Shown piece by piece: positions 23,003 to 31,332 of a stretch of DNA of 64,000 bases. Where the stretch lies: NCBI GenBank assembly GCA_018364455.1, contig JAGZLW010000004.1, forward strand, positions 21,935-85,934. The letters run 5' to 3'. The stretch's first letter is position 1. Every line of letters starts with the position of its first letter. The notes beneath the pieces were generated by a model. The model worked only from the letters and a program-made list of their open reading frames with translations, was not told the DNA's origin and made no database searches. The position numbers and the translations under genes are program-made. The stretch comes from Streptococcus mitis (GTDB lineage Bacteria; Bacillota; Bacilli; Lactobacillales; Streptococcaceae).

Positions 23003-25108
23003 ATGAATAACAACTTTAATAACTTTAACAATATGGATGATTTATTTAATCAATTGATGGGAGGGATGCGAGGCTATAGTTCCGAAAACCGTCGCTACCT
23101 AATCAATGGACGTGAAGTGACACCTGAGGAATTTGCTCACTATCGTGCAACTGGTCAATTGCCAGGAAATGCAGAAGCTGATGCACAAATGCCACAACAT
23201 ACGTCAGGTATGAAACAAGACGGTGTCCTTGCTAAACTAGGTCGTAACTTGACAGCAGAGGCGCGTGAGGGCAAATTAGATCCTGTTATCGGACGAAACA
23301 AGGAAATTCAAGAAACATCTGAAATCCTTTCACGCCGTACCAAGAACAATCCTGTTTTGGTTGGAGACGCAGGTGTTGGTAAGACAGCAGTTGTCGAAGG
23401 TTTGGCACAAGCCATTGTGAACGGTGATGTTCCAGCTGCTATTAAGAACAAGGAAATTATTTCCATTGATATCTCTGGTCTTGAGGCTGGGACTCAATAC
23501 CGTGGTAGTTTTGAAGAAAACGTTCAAAACTTAGTCAACGAAGTGAAAGAAGCAGGAAATATTATTCTCTTCTTTGATGAAATTCACCAAATTCTTGGTG
23601 CTGGTAGCACAGGTGATGGTCAAGGATCTAAAGGTCTTGCTGATATCTTGAAACCAGCTCTTTCTCGTGGAGAATTGACAGTGATTGGGGCAACGACTCA
23701 AGATGAATACCGTAATACTATCTTGAAAAATGCAGCCCTTGCTCGTCGTTTCAACGAAGTCAAGGTTAATGCTCCATCTGCTGAAGATACTTTCAAGATT
23801 CTTCAAGGAATTCGTGATCTCTATCAACAACACCACAATGTCATCTTGCCAGATGAAGTCTTGAAAGCAGCAGTGGATTATTCTGTTCAGTATATTCCTC
23901 AACGTAGCTTGCCAGATAAGGCTATCGACCTTGTCGATGTTACGGCAGCTCACTTGGCGGCACAACATCCTGTAACAGATGTTCATGCTGTTGAACGTGA
24001 AATAGAGGTAGAAAAAGACAAGCAAGAAAAAGCAGTTGAGGCAGAAGATTTTGAAGCAGCTTTAAACTATAAAACACGCATCGCAGAATTGGAAAAGAAA
24101 ATCGAAAACCACACAGAAGATATGAAAGTGACTGCAAGTGTCAACGATGTGGCTGAGTCTGTAGAACGAATGACCGGTATTCCAGTGTCACAAATGGGAG
24201 CATCAGACATAGAACGTCTGAAAGATATGGCTCATCGTCTGCAAGATAAGGTAATCGGTCAAGATAAGGCAGTAGAAGCAGTGGCCCGTGCTATCCGTCG
24301 TAACCGTGCTGGTTTTGATGAAGGTAATCGCCCAATCGGTAGCTTCCTCTTTGTAGGACCAACTGGGGTTGGTAAGACGGAGCTTGCTAAGCAATTGGCG
24401 CTAGATATGTTTGGGACCAAGGACGCAATCATTCGTTTGGATATGTCTGAATACAGTGACCGAACAGCTGTTTCTAAGCTAATTGGTACAACAGCAGGCT
24501 ATGTGGGTTATGATGACAATAGCAACACCTTAACAGAACGTGTTCGTCGCAATCCATACTCTATCATTCTCTTGGATGAAATTGAGAAGGCTGATCCTCA
24601 AGTCATTACCCTTCTCCTCCAAGTCTTGGATGATGGTCGTTTGACGGATGGACAAGGAAATACGGTGAACTTCAAGAACACTGTCATTATTGCGACCTCA
24701 AATGCTGGATTTGGTTATGAAGCAAACTTGACAGAAGATGCGGACAAACCAGAATTGATGGACCGTTTGAAACCATTCTTCCGTCCAGAATTCCTCAACC
24801 GCTTTAATGCAGTTATTGAGTTCTCACACTTGACTAAGGAAGACCTTTCTAAGATTGTGGACCTTATGTTGGTTGAAGTTAACAAGACGCTTTCTAAGAA
24901 AGACATTGACTTGGCAGTGAGCGAAGCTGTTAAAGAATACATGACTGAGGAAGGCTACGATGAAGTCATGGGTGTTCGTCCACTCCGTCGTGTGGTTGAA
25001 CAACAAATCCGTGACAAAGTCACAGACTTCCACTTGGATAACCTTGATGCTAAACACCTAGAAGCTGACATGGAAGATGGTGTTTTGGTCATTCGTGAAA
25101 AAGCCTAA
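23003..25108 (+). CDS. clpL: ATP-dependent chaperone ClpL
   Basis: HSP100/Clp ATPase of 701 residues that disaggregates and refolds proteins without needing ClpP. The N-terminus is short and asparagine-rich (NNFNNFNNMDDLFNQ). Two AAA+ modules have Walker A motifs at residues 121-128 (GDAGVGKT) and 452-459 (GPTGVGKT), separated by a short coiled middle domain at about 330-370. Length and layout fit ClpL rather than ClpC or ClpE. CtsR-type operators upstream show heat-shock control. SD AAAGAGG precedes the ATG. Confidence 0.96.
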   Translation: MNNNFNNFNNMDDLFNQLMGGMRGYSSENRRYLINGREVTPEEFAHYRATGQLPGNAEADAQMPQHTSGMKQDGVLAKLGRNLTAEAREGKLDPVIGRNKEIQETSEILSRRTKNNPVLVGDAGVGKTAVVEGLAQAIVNGDVPAAIKNKEIISIDISGLEAGTQYRGSFEENVQNLVNEVKEAGNIILFFDEIHQILGAGSTGDGQGSKGLADILKPALSRGELTVIGATTQDEYRNTILKNAALARRFNEVKVNAPSAEDTFKILQGIRDLYQQHHNVILPDEVLKAAVDYSVQYIPQRSLPDKAIDLVDVTAAHLAAQHPVTDVHAVEREIEVEKDKQEKAVEAEDFEAALNYKTRIAELEKKIENHTEDMKVTASVNDVAESVERMTGIPVSQMGASDIERLKDMAHRLQDKVIGQDKAVEAVARAIRRNRAGFDEGNRPIGSFLFVGPTGVGKTELAKQLALDMFGTKDAIIRLDMSEYSDRTAVSKLIGTTAGYVGYDDNSNTLTERVRRNPYSIILLDEIEKADPQVITLLLQVLDDGRLTDGQGNTVNFKNTVIIATSNAGFGYEANLTEDADKPELMDRLKPFFRPEFLNRFNAVIEFSHLTKEDLSKIVDLMLVEVNKTLSKKDIDLAVSEAVKEYMTEEGYDEVMGVRPLRRVVEQQIRDKVTDFHLDNLDAKHLEADMEDGVLVIREKA

Positions 25109-25131
25109 GACAGAATTTTGAGAATAAAAAG

Positions 25132-25164
25132 AAGGAACCAGCTGAAAAAACTGGTTCCTTTTTT
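25132..25164. terminator. Bidirectional terminator between clpL and luxS
   Basis: A 10-bp perfect stem (AAGGAACCAG at 25132-25141 with 25151-25160) has T runs on both strands, so it serves the convergent clpL and luxS transcripts. Confidence 0.88.
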
Positions 25165-25168
25165 ACGT

Positions 25169-25651
25169 TTAAATCACATGGCGTTCAAAGGCATCATCTG
25201 AAATCCCTTGTTCAAGGATGAGTTTTGCCCATTCTTTAGCAGAAAAGAGGCTGTGATCCTTGTAGTTTCCGCAAGATTCGATGGTTGTTCCAGGGACATC
25301 TTCCCAAGTAGTAGTCTCAGCGATTTCCTTGAGCGAATCCTTGATAACAGTTGCAATTTCAGCACTGGTGTGACGTCCCCACATAATCATGTGGAAGCCT
25401 GTACGGCACCCAAATGGTGAACAGTCAATCATACCGTCAATGCGGGTACGGATGAGTTTGGCTAAGAGGTGCTCAATAGTATGAAGGCCAGCAGTAGGGA
25501 TAGAGTCTTCGTTTGGTTGCACCAAGCGAATATCATAATTGGAGATGATGTCTCCTTTTGGTCCTGTTTCTTCCCCAATCAAGCGGACATAAGGTGCTTT
25601 AACAATAGTGTGGTCAAGTTCAAAACTTTCAACAATAACTTCTTTTGACAT
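25169..25651 (-). CDS. luxS: S-ribosylhomocysteine lyase (AI-2 synthesis)
   Basis: Enzyme of 160 residues that converts S-ribosylhomocysteine to homocysteine and DPD, the precursor of autoinducer-2, in the activated methyl cycle. Metal ligands are H57 and H61 (HTIEH) and C127 (ESCGNY); the catalytic cysteine is C82 in GCRTG. I use ATG 25651 with AAAGGA upstream; a longer frame to 25786 runs through the promoter and into the neighbouring gene. Monocistronic. Confidence 0.96.
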   Translation of the reverse strand: MSKEVIVESFELDHTIVKAPYVRLIGEETGPKGDIISNYDIRLVQPNEDSIPTAGLHTIEHLLAKLIRTRIDGMIDCSPFGCRTGFHMIMWGRHTSAEIATVIKDSLKEIAETTTWEDVPGTTIESCGNYKDHSLFSAKEWAKLILEQGISDDAFERHVI

Positions 25652-25678
25652 GGTAAATCCTTTCAGTTTTCTAATTTC

Positions 25679-25687
25679 ATTATAACA
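25679..25687 (-). promoter_or_regulatory. Extended -10 promoter of luxS
   Basis: On the minus strand TGTTATAAT (25687-25679) is a TGn-extended perfect -10, about 28 bp before the luxS start. No clear -35. Confidence 0.6.
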
Positions 25688-25710
25688 CAAAGCTGGCTCC
25701 TGAGACAGAG

Positions 25711-25738
25711 TGAAAACCTCTCCGAGAGTGGAGAGGTT
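25711..25738 (-). terminator. Terminator of the DUF1846 gene
   Basis: AACCTCTCC at 25715-25723 pairs perfectly with 25730-25738. On the minus strand it is followed by TTTTC. It lies just after the DUF1846 stop codon at 25746. Short T tract. Confidence 0.65.
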
Positions 25739-25745
25739 GAAATCG

Positions 25746-27230
25746 TTATTTACGATACAAGCGGTCGTATTGGTAGTAAGGGTCAAAGGTTACGTTGATA
25801 CCCAGTTTACGAAGGACATTCTTGTCTTCATCAGTCAAGATGATGGTTGAGTGGGCTTCGCTTCCTTTGAGGTTGCCAAGTTCTTCCATGGCATGCGCAG
25901 CGTCAGAATTTTCCGTAGCTGTGATAGCAAGTGCAATCAAGATTTCATTTGAATGCAGGCGTGGATTGCGACTACCTAGATGATCGATTTTAAGACCTTG
26001 GATTGGCTTAACAACTTCAGGCTCGATTAGTTTTACTTCTTTAGCGATGTCAGCTGATTTCTTGATGGCGTTGATCAAGGCAGCGGCTGTAGGACCAAAG
26101 AGTTCTGAGTTCTTACCAGTGACAATTTCCCCAGTTGGCAATTCAAGGGCTAGGGCTGGTCCGCCAGTTTCTTCAGCTTTTTGGCGGGCAACGACAGCAA
26201 CCTTACGGTCTGCAGGTGTGATTCCGAGGTCGTTCATAAGCAACTCAATTTTCTTGACAGCAGCTTCGCCAACTTTTTCGGCTTTAAAATCAAGAACAGT
26301 CTGATAGTAGCGACGGATGATTTCTTGTTTAGAGGCTTCGATAGCAGCCTCATTATCTGTAATAGCGAAACCAACCATGTTGACACCCATATCTGTCGGA
26401 GAAGCGTATGGAGACTCTCCTAGAATGCGTTCCAACATGCGTTTGAGCACTGGGAAAATCTCGATATCACGGTTGTAGTTGACAGTGGTTTCTCCGTAGG
26501 TTTGGAGATGGAAGGGGTCAATCATGTTGACATCATCAAGGTCAGCTGTGGCAGCCTCGTAGGCCAAGTTAACAGGGTGATGAAGGGGAAGATTCCAAAC
26601 TGGGAAGGTTTCAAATTTAGCGTAGCCAGACTTGATACCATTGATTTGGTCGTGGTACATATTTGACATACAAGTTGCCAATTTTCCAGAACCAGGTCCA
26701 GGAGCGGTTACGACGATCAAGTTGCGACTAGTTTTGATGTAGTCATTTTTTCCCATGCCTTCTGGAGAAATGATGTGATCCATATCCGTCGGATATCCTT
26801 TGATTGGATAATGAAGATAAGAATCAATTCCGTTTTTCTCAAGTTGATTGCGGAAGGCATCTGCAGCGGGTTGGCCAGCGTACTGTGTAATGACCACTGA
26901 GCCGACAAAAATTCCCAATTCATTGAATTTATCAATCAAACGAAGAACTTCTTGGTCATAAGAAATGCCCAAGTCACCACGTGCTTTGGAATGCTCGATA
27001 TTACTTGCATTAATAGCAATCACGACCTCAACCTGCTCTTTCAATTCTTGCAAGAGCTTGATTTTATTGTCAGGCTCATAACCAGGAAGAACACGAGCAG
27101 CGTGGAAATCTTCTAACATTTTGCCACCAAACTCCAAGTAGAGCTTGCCGTCAAATTGGTTAATGCGCTCCAAAATGTGGTCGCGCTGTAGATTCAAATA
27201 TTGTTCAGAACTAAAAGCTTGTTTTTTCAT
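25746..27230 (-). CDS. DUF1846 domain protein, function unknown
   Basis: Cytoplasmic protein of 494 residues that belongs to the well conserved DUF1846 family found in streptococci, clostridia and actinobacteria. It includes a P-loop-like segment APGPGSGKLATC near residues 175-186 and many conserved glycines. Structures of family members exist, but no reaction is established. In pneumococcus it also lies between luxS and dexB. It has its own promoter and terminator. Confidence 0.88.
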   Translation of the reverse strand: MKKQAFSSEQYLNLQRDHILERINQFDGKLYLEFGGKMLEDFHAARVLPGYEPDNKIKLLQELKEQVEVVIAINASNIEHSKARGDLGISYDQEVLRLIDKFNELGIFVGSVVITQYAGQPAADAFRNQLEKNGIDSYLHYPIKGYPTDMDHIISPEGMGKNDYIKTSRNLIVVTAPGPGSGKLATCMSNMYHDQINGIKSGYAKFETFPVWNLPLHHPVNLAYEAATADLDDVNMIDPFHLQTYGETTVNYNRDIEIFPVLKRMLERILGESPYASPTDMGVNMVGFAITDNEAAIEASKQEIIRRYYQTVLDFKAEKVGEAAVKKIELLMNDLGITPADRKVAVVARQKAEETGGPALALELPTGEIVTGKNSELFGPTAAALINAIKKSADIAKEVKLIEPEVVKPIQGLKIDHLGSRNPRLHSNEILIALAITATENSDAAHAMEELGNLKGSEAHSTIILTDEDKNVLRKLGINVTFDPYYQYDRLYRK

Positions 27231-27249
27231 TTTTTTACCTCTGACCTCT

Positions 27250-27255
27250 ATTATA
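27250..27255 (-). promoter_or_regulatory. -10 element of the DUF1846 gene
   Basis: A perfect TATAAT reads on the minus strand at 27255-27250, 20 bp before the start codon. The -35 region is poor (TTTCCT), and the spacing to the AGAGGT ribosome binding site is tight. Confidence 0.4.
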
Positions 27256-27310
27256 ATAAAAAATTGGAAGTTAGGAAACTATGGAGTTAAAAAAGGAATC
27301 AAAAAGATTA

Positions 27311-27348
27311 GGCAAACGCTTGCACAAAACTCTGAAAAGCGCTATCAT
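27311..27348 (+). promoter_or_regulatory. dexB promoter overlapped by a cre-like site
   Basis: GGCAAACGCTTGCA at 27311-27324 is close to the CcpA cre consensus (TGNAANCGNTNWCA; two mismatches). It overlaps the -35 TTGCAC (27320-27325), with -10 TATCAT (27343-27348) 17 bp on. This layout predicts CcpA repression of dexB when glucose is present. Confidence 0.5.
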
Positions 27349-27382
27349 AGACTATAGATTATTAAAATAATGAGGTAAGAAG

Positions 27383-28990
27383 ATGCAAGAAAAGTGGTGG
27401 CACAATGCCGTAGTCTATCAAGTTTATCCTAAGAGCTTTATGGATAGCAACGGAGATGGAATTGGTGATTTGCCAGGTATTACCAGTAAGTTAGACTATC
27501 TAGCTAAGTTAGGAATTACAGCGATTTGGCTTTCTCCAGTTTATGACAGTCCTATGGATGATAATGGCTATGATATTGCTGATTACCAAGCGATTACAGC
27601 TATTTTCGGAACCATGGAGGACATGGACCAACTGATCGCGGAAGCTAAGAAACGTGATATTCGTATCATCATGGACTTGGTGGTCAATCATACCTCAGAT
27701 GAACATGCTTGGTTTGTTGAGGCATGTGAAAATCCTGATAGCCCTGAGCGAGACTACTATATCTGGCGGGACGAACCCAATGATTTGGAGTCTATCTTTA
27801 GTGGGTCTGCTTGGGAATACGATGAAAAGTCAGGTCAATACTATCTTCACTTCTTCAGCAAGAAACAGCCTGATCTCAACTGGGAAAATGAAAAACTTCG
27901 CCAGAAAATTTATGAAATGATGAACTTCTGGATTGATAAAGGCATTGGTGGCTTCCGTATGGATGTCATTGACATGATTGGCAAAATTCCTGACGAGAAG
28001 GTAGTCAATAATGGTCCTATGCTTCACCCCTATCTCAAGGAAATGAATCAAGCGACCTTTGGAGATAAAGATCTCTTGACAGTAGGGGAGACTTGGGGAG
28101 CAACGCCTGAGATTGCTAAGTTCTACTCAGATCCAAAGGGACAAGAATTGTCTATGGTCTTCCAGTTCGAACACATCGGTCTTCAGTATCAGGAAGGGCA
28201 ACCTAAATGGCACTATCAAAAAGAGCTGAATATCGCTAAGTTAAAAGAAATCTTCAACAAATGGCAGACAGAATTAGGAGTTGAGGACGGATGGAATTCC
28301 CTCTTCTGGAACAATCATGACCTTCCTCGTATCGTCTCTATCTGGGGAAATGACCAAGAATATCGCGAAAAATCTGCCAAAGCCTTTGCAATCTTACTTC
28401 ATCTCATGAGAGGAACTCCTTATATCTACCAAGGTGAGGAGATTGGGATGACCAACTATCCGTTTGAAACATTGGACCAAGTAGAAGATATTGAATCCCT
28501 CAACTATGCGCGTGAGGCTCTTGAAAAAGGTGTTCCGATAGAAGAAATCATGGACAGTATCCGTGTCATTGGTCGTGACAATGCCCGTACCCCTATGCAA
28601 TGGGACGAGAGCAAAAACGCTGGTTTCTCAACAGGTCAACCTTGGTTGGCAGTCAATCCAAACTATCAAGCAATCAACGTTCAAGGAGCGCTGGCAGATC
28701 CAGATTCTATTTTCTATACTTATCAGAAGTTGGTCCAAATCCGTAAGGAGAACAGCTGGCTGATTCGAGCTGACTTTGAATTGCTTGATACAACTGACAA
28801 GGTCTTCGCCTATATCCGTAAAGATGGGGACCGTCGTTTCTTAGTTGTGGCCAACTTGTCCAATGAAGAGCAAGAATTGACAGTAGAAGGGAAAGTCAAA
28901 TCTGTTTTGATTGAAAACACCGTGGCTCAAGAAGTTTTTGAAAAACAAATCTTGGCTCCATGGGATGCTTTCTGTGTAGAATTACTATAA
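27383..28990 (+). CDS. dexB: Glucan 1,6-alpha-glucosidase, GH13
   Basis: Cytoplasmic enzyme of 535 residues that releases glucose from the non-reducing end of isomalto-oligosaccharides and dextran fragments. It has the GH13 (alpha/beta)8 barrel with nucleophile D194 (GGFRMDVID), acid/base E236 (TVGETWG) and D313 (NNHDLPR), plus the C-terminal beta domain. dexB is the classical left boundary marker of the pneumococcal capsule locus. SD GAGG before ATG. A terminator follows. Confidence 0.96.
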   Translation: MQEKWWHNAVVYQVYPKSFMDSNGDGIGDLPGITSKLDYLAKLGITAIWLSPVYDSPMDDNGYDIADYQAITAIFGTMEDMDQLIAEAKKRDIRIIMDLVVNHTSDEHAWFVEACENPDSPERDYYIWRDEPNDLESIFSGSAWEYDEKSGQYYLHFFSKKQPDLNWENEKLRQKIYEMMNFWIDKGIGGFRMDVIDMIGKIPDEKVVNNGPMLHPYLKEMNQATFGDKDLLTVGETWGATPEIAKFYSDPKGQELSMVFQFEHIGLQYQEGQPKWHYQKELNIAKLKEIFNKWQTELGVEDGWNSLFWNNHDLPRIVSIWGNDQEYREKSAKAFAILLHLMRGTPYIYQGEEIGMTNYPFETLDQVEDIESLNYAREALEKGVPIEEIMDSIRVIGRDNARTPMQWDESKNAGFSTGQPWLAVNPNYQAINVQGALADPDSIFYTYQKLVQIRKENSWLIRADFELLDTTDKVFAYIRKDGDRRFLVVANLSNEEQELTVEGKVKSVLIENTVAQEVFEKQILAPWDAFCVELL

Positions 28991-29027
28991 ATATTTTTTA
29001 CAGAAAAATTTAAAATTGAAATCGTAT

Positions 29028-29074
29028 AAAAACAAGGGAGGACTGTATGAAAGACAGAAATCCTTTGTTTTTTT
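29028..29074 (+). terminator. Terminator after dexB
   Basis: A 12-bp stem with one G-U (AAAAACAAGGGA at 29028-29039 with 29061-29072) ends in seven T residues. The loop contains a second small hairpin (CTGT/ACAG). Confidence 0.82.
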
Positions 29075-29117
29075 ATGACTAAAGTTTATAAACTTTCATT
29101 CTCAAAATTCAATTAAC

Positions 29118-29146
29118 TTTACAAATTCCCACTATTTTGGTAAAAT
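29118..29146 (+). promoter_or_regulatory. Promoter of the AliB-like gene
   Basis: TTTACA (29118-29123), 17 bp, then TAAAAT (29141-29146) preceded by TGG (extended -10). A perfect 7-bp inverted repeat TATGTTA/TAACATA at 29152-29158 and 29166-29172 covers the expected transcript start and could be an operator or RNA hairpin. Confidence 0.75.
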
Positions 29147-29185
29147 AAACCTATGTTATAAAAACTAACATAAAGGAGAAAGAAG

Positions 29186-31144
29186 ATGACTACAAAAAAG
29201 CGTATCCTTAGTGCAGGCCTGACTGTTGCAGCTGCCTTGCTTTTAACTGCTTGCGGACAATCAAGTTCAGATACAAAAACTTACTCATCAACCTTTAGTG
29301 GAAATCCAACTACTTTTAACTACCTATTAGACTATTACGCTGATAATACAGCCATCATTACTAACCTAGTTGATGGCTTGCTTGAAAATGATAACCATGG
29401 AAACCTAGTTCCATCTTTGGCAGAAGACTGGTCTGTTTCAAGCGACGGTCTGACTTACACCTATAAACTGAGAAAAGATGCCAAATGGTTCACAGCTGAC
29501 GGTGAAGAGTATGCCCCAGTCAAGGCACAGGATTTTGTGACAGGGATTAAGTACGCAGTGGACAATAAATCACAGGCCATTGACTTGATACAAAACTCGA
29601 TCAAGGGCTTGAATGATTATATTACAGGAGCGGATTCTGACTTTTCTAAGGTTGGGGTGAAGGCCATTGACGACCAGACTGTTGAGTATACTTTGGCACG
29701 TCCAGAACCCTACTGGAATTCAAAAACAACGAATAGTATTCTTTTCCCAGTCAACGAAGAGTTTCTAAATTCAAAAGGGAAAGATTTTGGTACCCTATCT
29801 CCAGATAGCATTCTCTACAGCGGACCTTATTTGTTAAAAGATTTCACATCAAAATCATCGATCGAGTATGTGAAAAATCCGCATTACTATGATCATGATA
29901 AAGTATCGATTGAACACGTGAAATTGGCTTACTTTGACGGCTCAGACCAAGAATTGACCATCCGTAACTTTGAAAGTGGAGCTTATTCTATCGCTGGGGT
30001 TTATCCAAATAGTTCTAACTTTGCCAAGACCAAGGAAAAATATAAGGATAATATCGTCTATAGCTTGCAGGACAAGACTTCTTGGTATTTCAATTTCAAC
30101 GTCAACCGTAAGGCCTACAATCACACTGCTAAAACGACAGATGAGCAGAAGAAGTCAACTGAGACAGCTGTCTTGAACAAAAACTTCCGCCAAGCAGTGA
30201 ACTTTGCCTTGGACCGCACAACCTATTCTGCTCAGTCAAATGGGGAAGAAGCGGCTAGCAAGACTCTTCGTAACACCCTAGTGCCTCCTACATTTGTCCA
30301 AGTTGGAGACAAGACTTTTGGAGAAGTAGTCGCTTCTAAATTGGTCAACTATGGCACAGAATGGTCAGGTATTAACTTGGCAGATGCTCAGGATGCCTAT
30401 TTCAACAAAGAAAAAGCCCAAGCAAAATTTGCGGAAGCTAAAAAAGAATTGGCAAGTCAAGGTGTGACTTTCCCAATTCACTTGGATGTGGCAGTTGATC
30501 AGACAAGTAAAAATGCTGTGACAGGTATGAACTCTGTTAAGCAGACCCTTGAGTCAGTTTTAGGTGCTGATAACATTGTCATTGATGTTCAGCAACTTTC
30601 AACAGATGATTTTAATAATGTAGCCTTCTTAGCACCGACACCAGCTGATCGAGACTATGATTTGAACTTTGATGGCTGGGTAGGTGACTACCAAGATCCA
30701 TCAACCTATCTCAATCCTTTCAATGCCGAGGATGGATTCTACCTCAAGATTTTTGGACTAGATGCTCAAGAAGATAAAGCTAAAATTGCTAGCTTAGGTT
30801 TGGATACTTACACTAAAATGCTTAAGGAAGCGGATAGTGAAAATAAAGATGTAGCGAAGCGTTATGAAAAATACGCTGAAGCTCAAGCTTGGATGATTGA
30901 TAACTCTCTCATTATGTCAGCTATGTCAAATGGTGGGACAGCTTCTGTAACTAAAGTGACACCATTTACAAGAGGTTATTCATTGGTTGGTATCAAGGGT
31001 GATGGAAATAATTATAAGTACATGAAACTGCAAAAAGATACTGTGACAACCAAACAGTATGAAGAAGCCAAGACTAAATGGGAGCAAGAAAGCAAAAAAG
31101 CAATCGAAAAAGCTCAAAAAGAAGCAGAAAAGCATGTTAAATAG
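29186..31144 (+). CDS. AliB-like oligopeptide-binding lipoprotein
   Basis: Lipoprotein of 652 residues with lipobox LTAC (Cys23) and a SBP_bac_5 peptide-binding fold. It is a clear paralogue of AliA, encoded at the other side of the capsule genes. Both share segments such as VKAQDFVTG and LLENDxxGNLxPS, and the same lysine-rich end with KHVK. AliA-type proteins deliver peptides to the AmiCDEF transporter and can sense peptides from other bacteria. AliB-like genes next to dexB are known from non-encapsulated pneumococci, some serotypes and S. mitis. Here it coexists with a full polysaccharide locus. Confidence 0.92.
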   Translation: MTTKKRILSAGLTVAAALLLTACGQSSSDTKTYSSTFSGNPTTFNYLLDYYADNTAIITNLVDGLLENDNHGNLVPSLAEDWSVSSDGLTYTYKLRKDAKWFTADGEEYAPVKAQDFVTGIKYAVDNKSQAIDLIQNSIKGLNDYITGADSDFSKVGVKAIDDQTVEYTLARPEPYWNSKTTNSILFPVNEEFLNSKGKDFGTLSPDSILYSGPYLLKDFTSKSSIEYVKNPHYYDHDKVSIEHVKLAYFDGSDQELTIRNFESGAYSIAGVYPNSSNFAKTKEKYKDNIVYSLQDKTSWYFNFNVNRKAYNHTAKTTDEQKKSTETAVLNKNFRQAVNFALDRTTYSAQSNGEEAASKTLRNTLVPPTFVQVGDKTFGEVVASKLVNYGTEWSGINLADAQDAYFNKEKAQAKFAEAKKELASQGVTFPIHLDVAVDQTSKNAVTGMNSVKQTLESVLGADNIVIDVQQLSTDDFNNVAFLAPTPADRDYDLNFDGWVGDYQDPSTYLNPFNAEDGFYLKIFGLDAQEDKAKIASLGLDTYTKMLKEADSENKDVAKRYEKYAEAQAWMIDNSLIMSAMSNGGTASVTKVTPFTRGYSLVGIKGDGNNYKYMKLQKDTVTTKQYEEAKTKWEQESKKAIEKAQKEAEKHVK

Positions 31145-31147
31145 ATG

Positions 31148-31175
31148 AACGAGGTTCCGTAAGGGGCCTCGTTTT
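31148..31175 (+). terminator. Terminator after the AliB-like gene
   Basis: An 11-bp stem with two G-U pairs (AACGAGGTTCC at 31148-31158 with 31163-31173) is followed by a short T run. Confidence 0.7.
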
Positions 31176-31289
31176 GATGTTTATATAGTAAGTTTATTGA
31201 TGTAATTGATTGCGAGTCAAAAAGAATGTTTCGGAAAGAAGATGAAAACGCCTTACCCAAGTGGATTTACCCCACAAGTGTATTTTTTA

Positions 31290-31298
31290 TGATATAAT
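31290..31298 (+). promoter_or_regulatory. Promoter of the cps operon
   Basis: TGATATAAT (31290-31298) is an extended perfect -10 element 34 bp before wzg. No good -35 is seen. All genes down to glf or the acyltransferase could be transcribed from here. Confidence 0.7.
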
Positions 31299-31332
31299 AA
31301 AATGAAATAAAAATTGATAATAGAGGTATATC

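Noticed and set aside
25652..25786. N-terminal extension of luxS
   Set aside because: It would run through the luxS promoter and into the DUF1846 gene. The 160-residue product from ATG 25651 has the standard family length.
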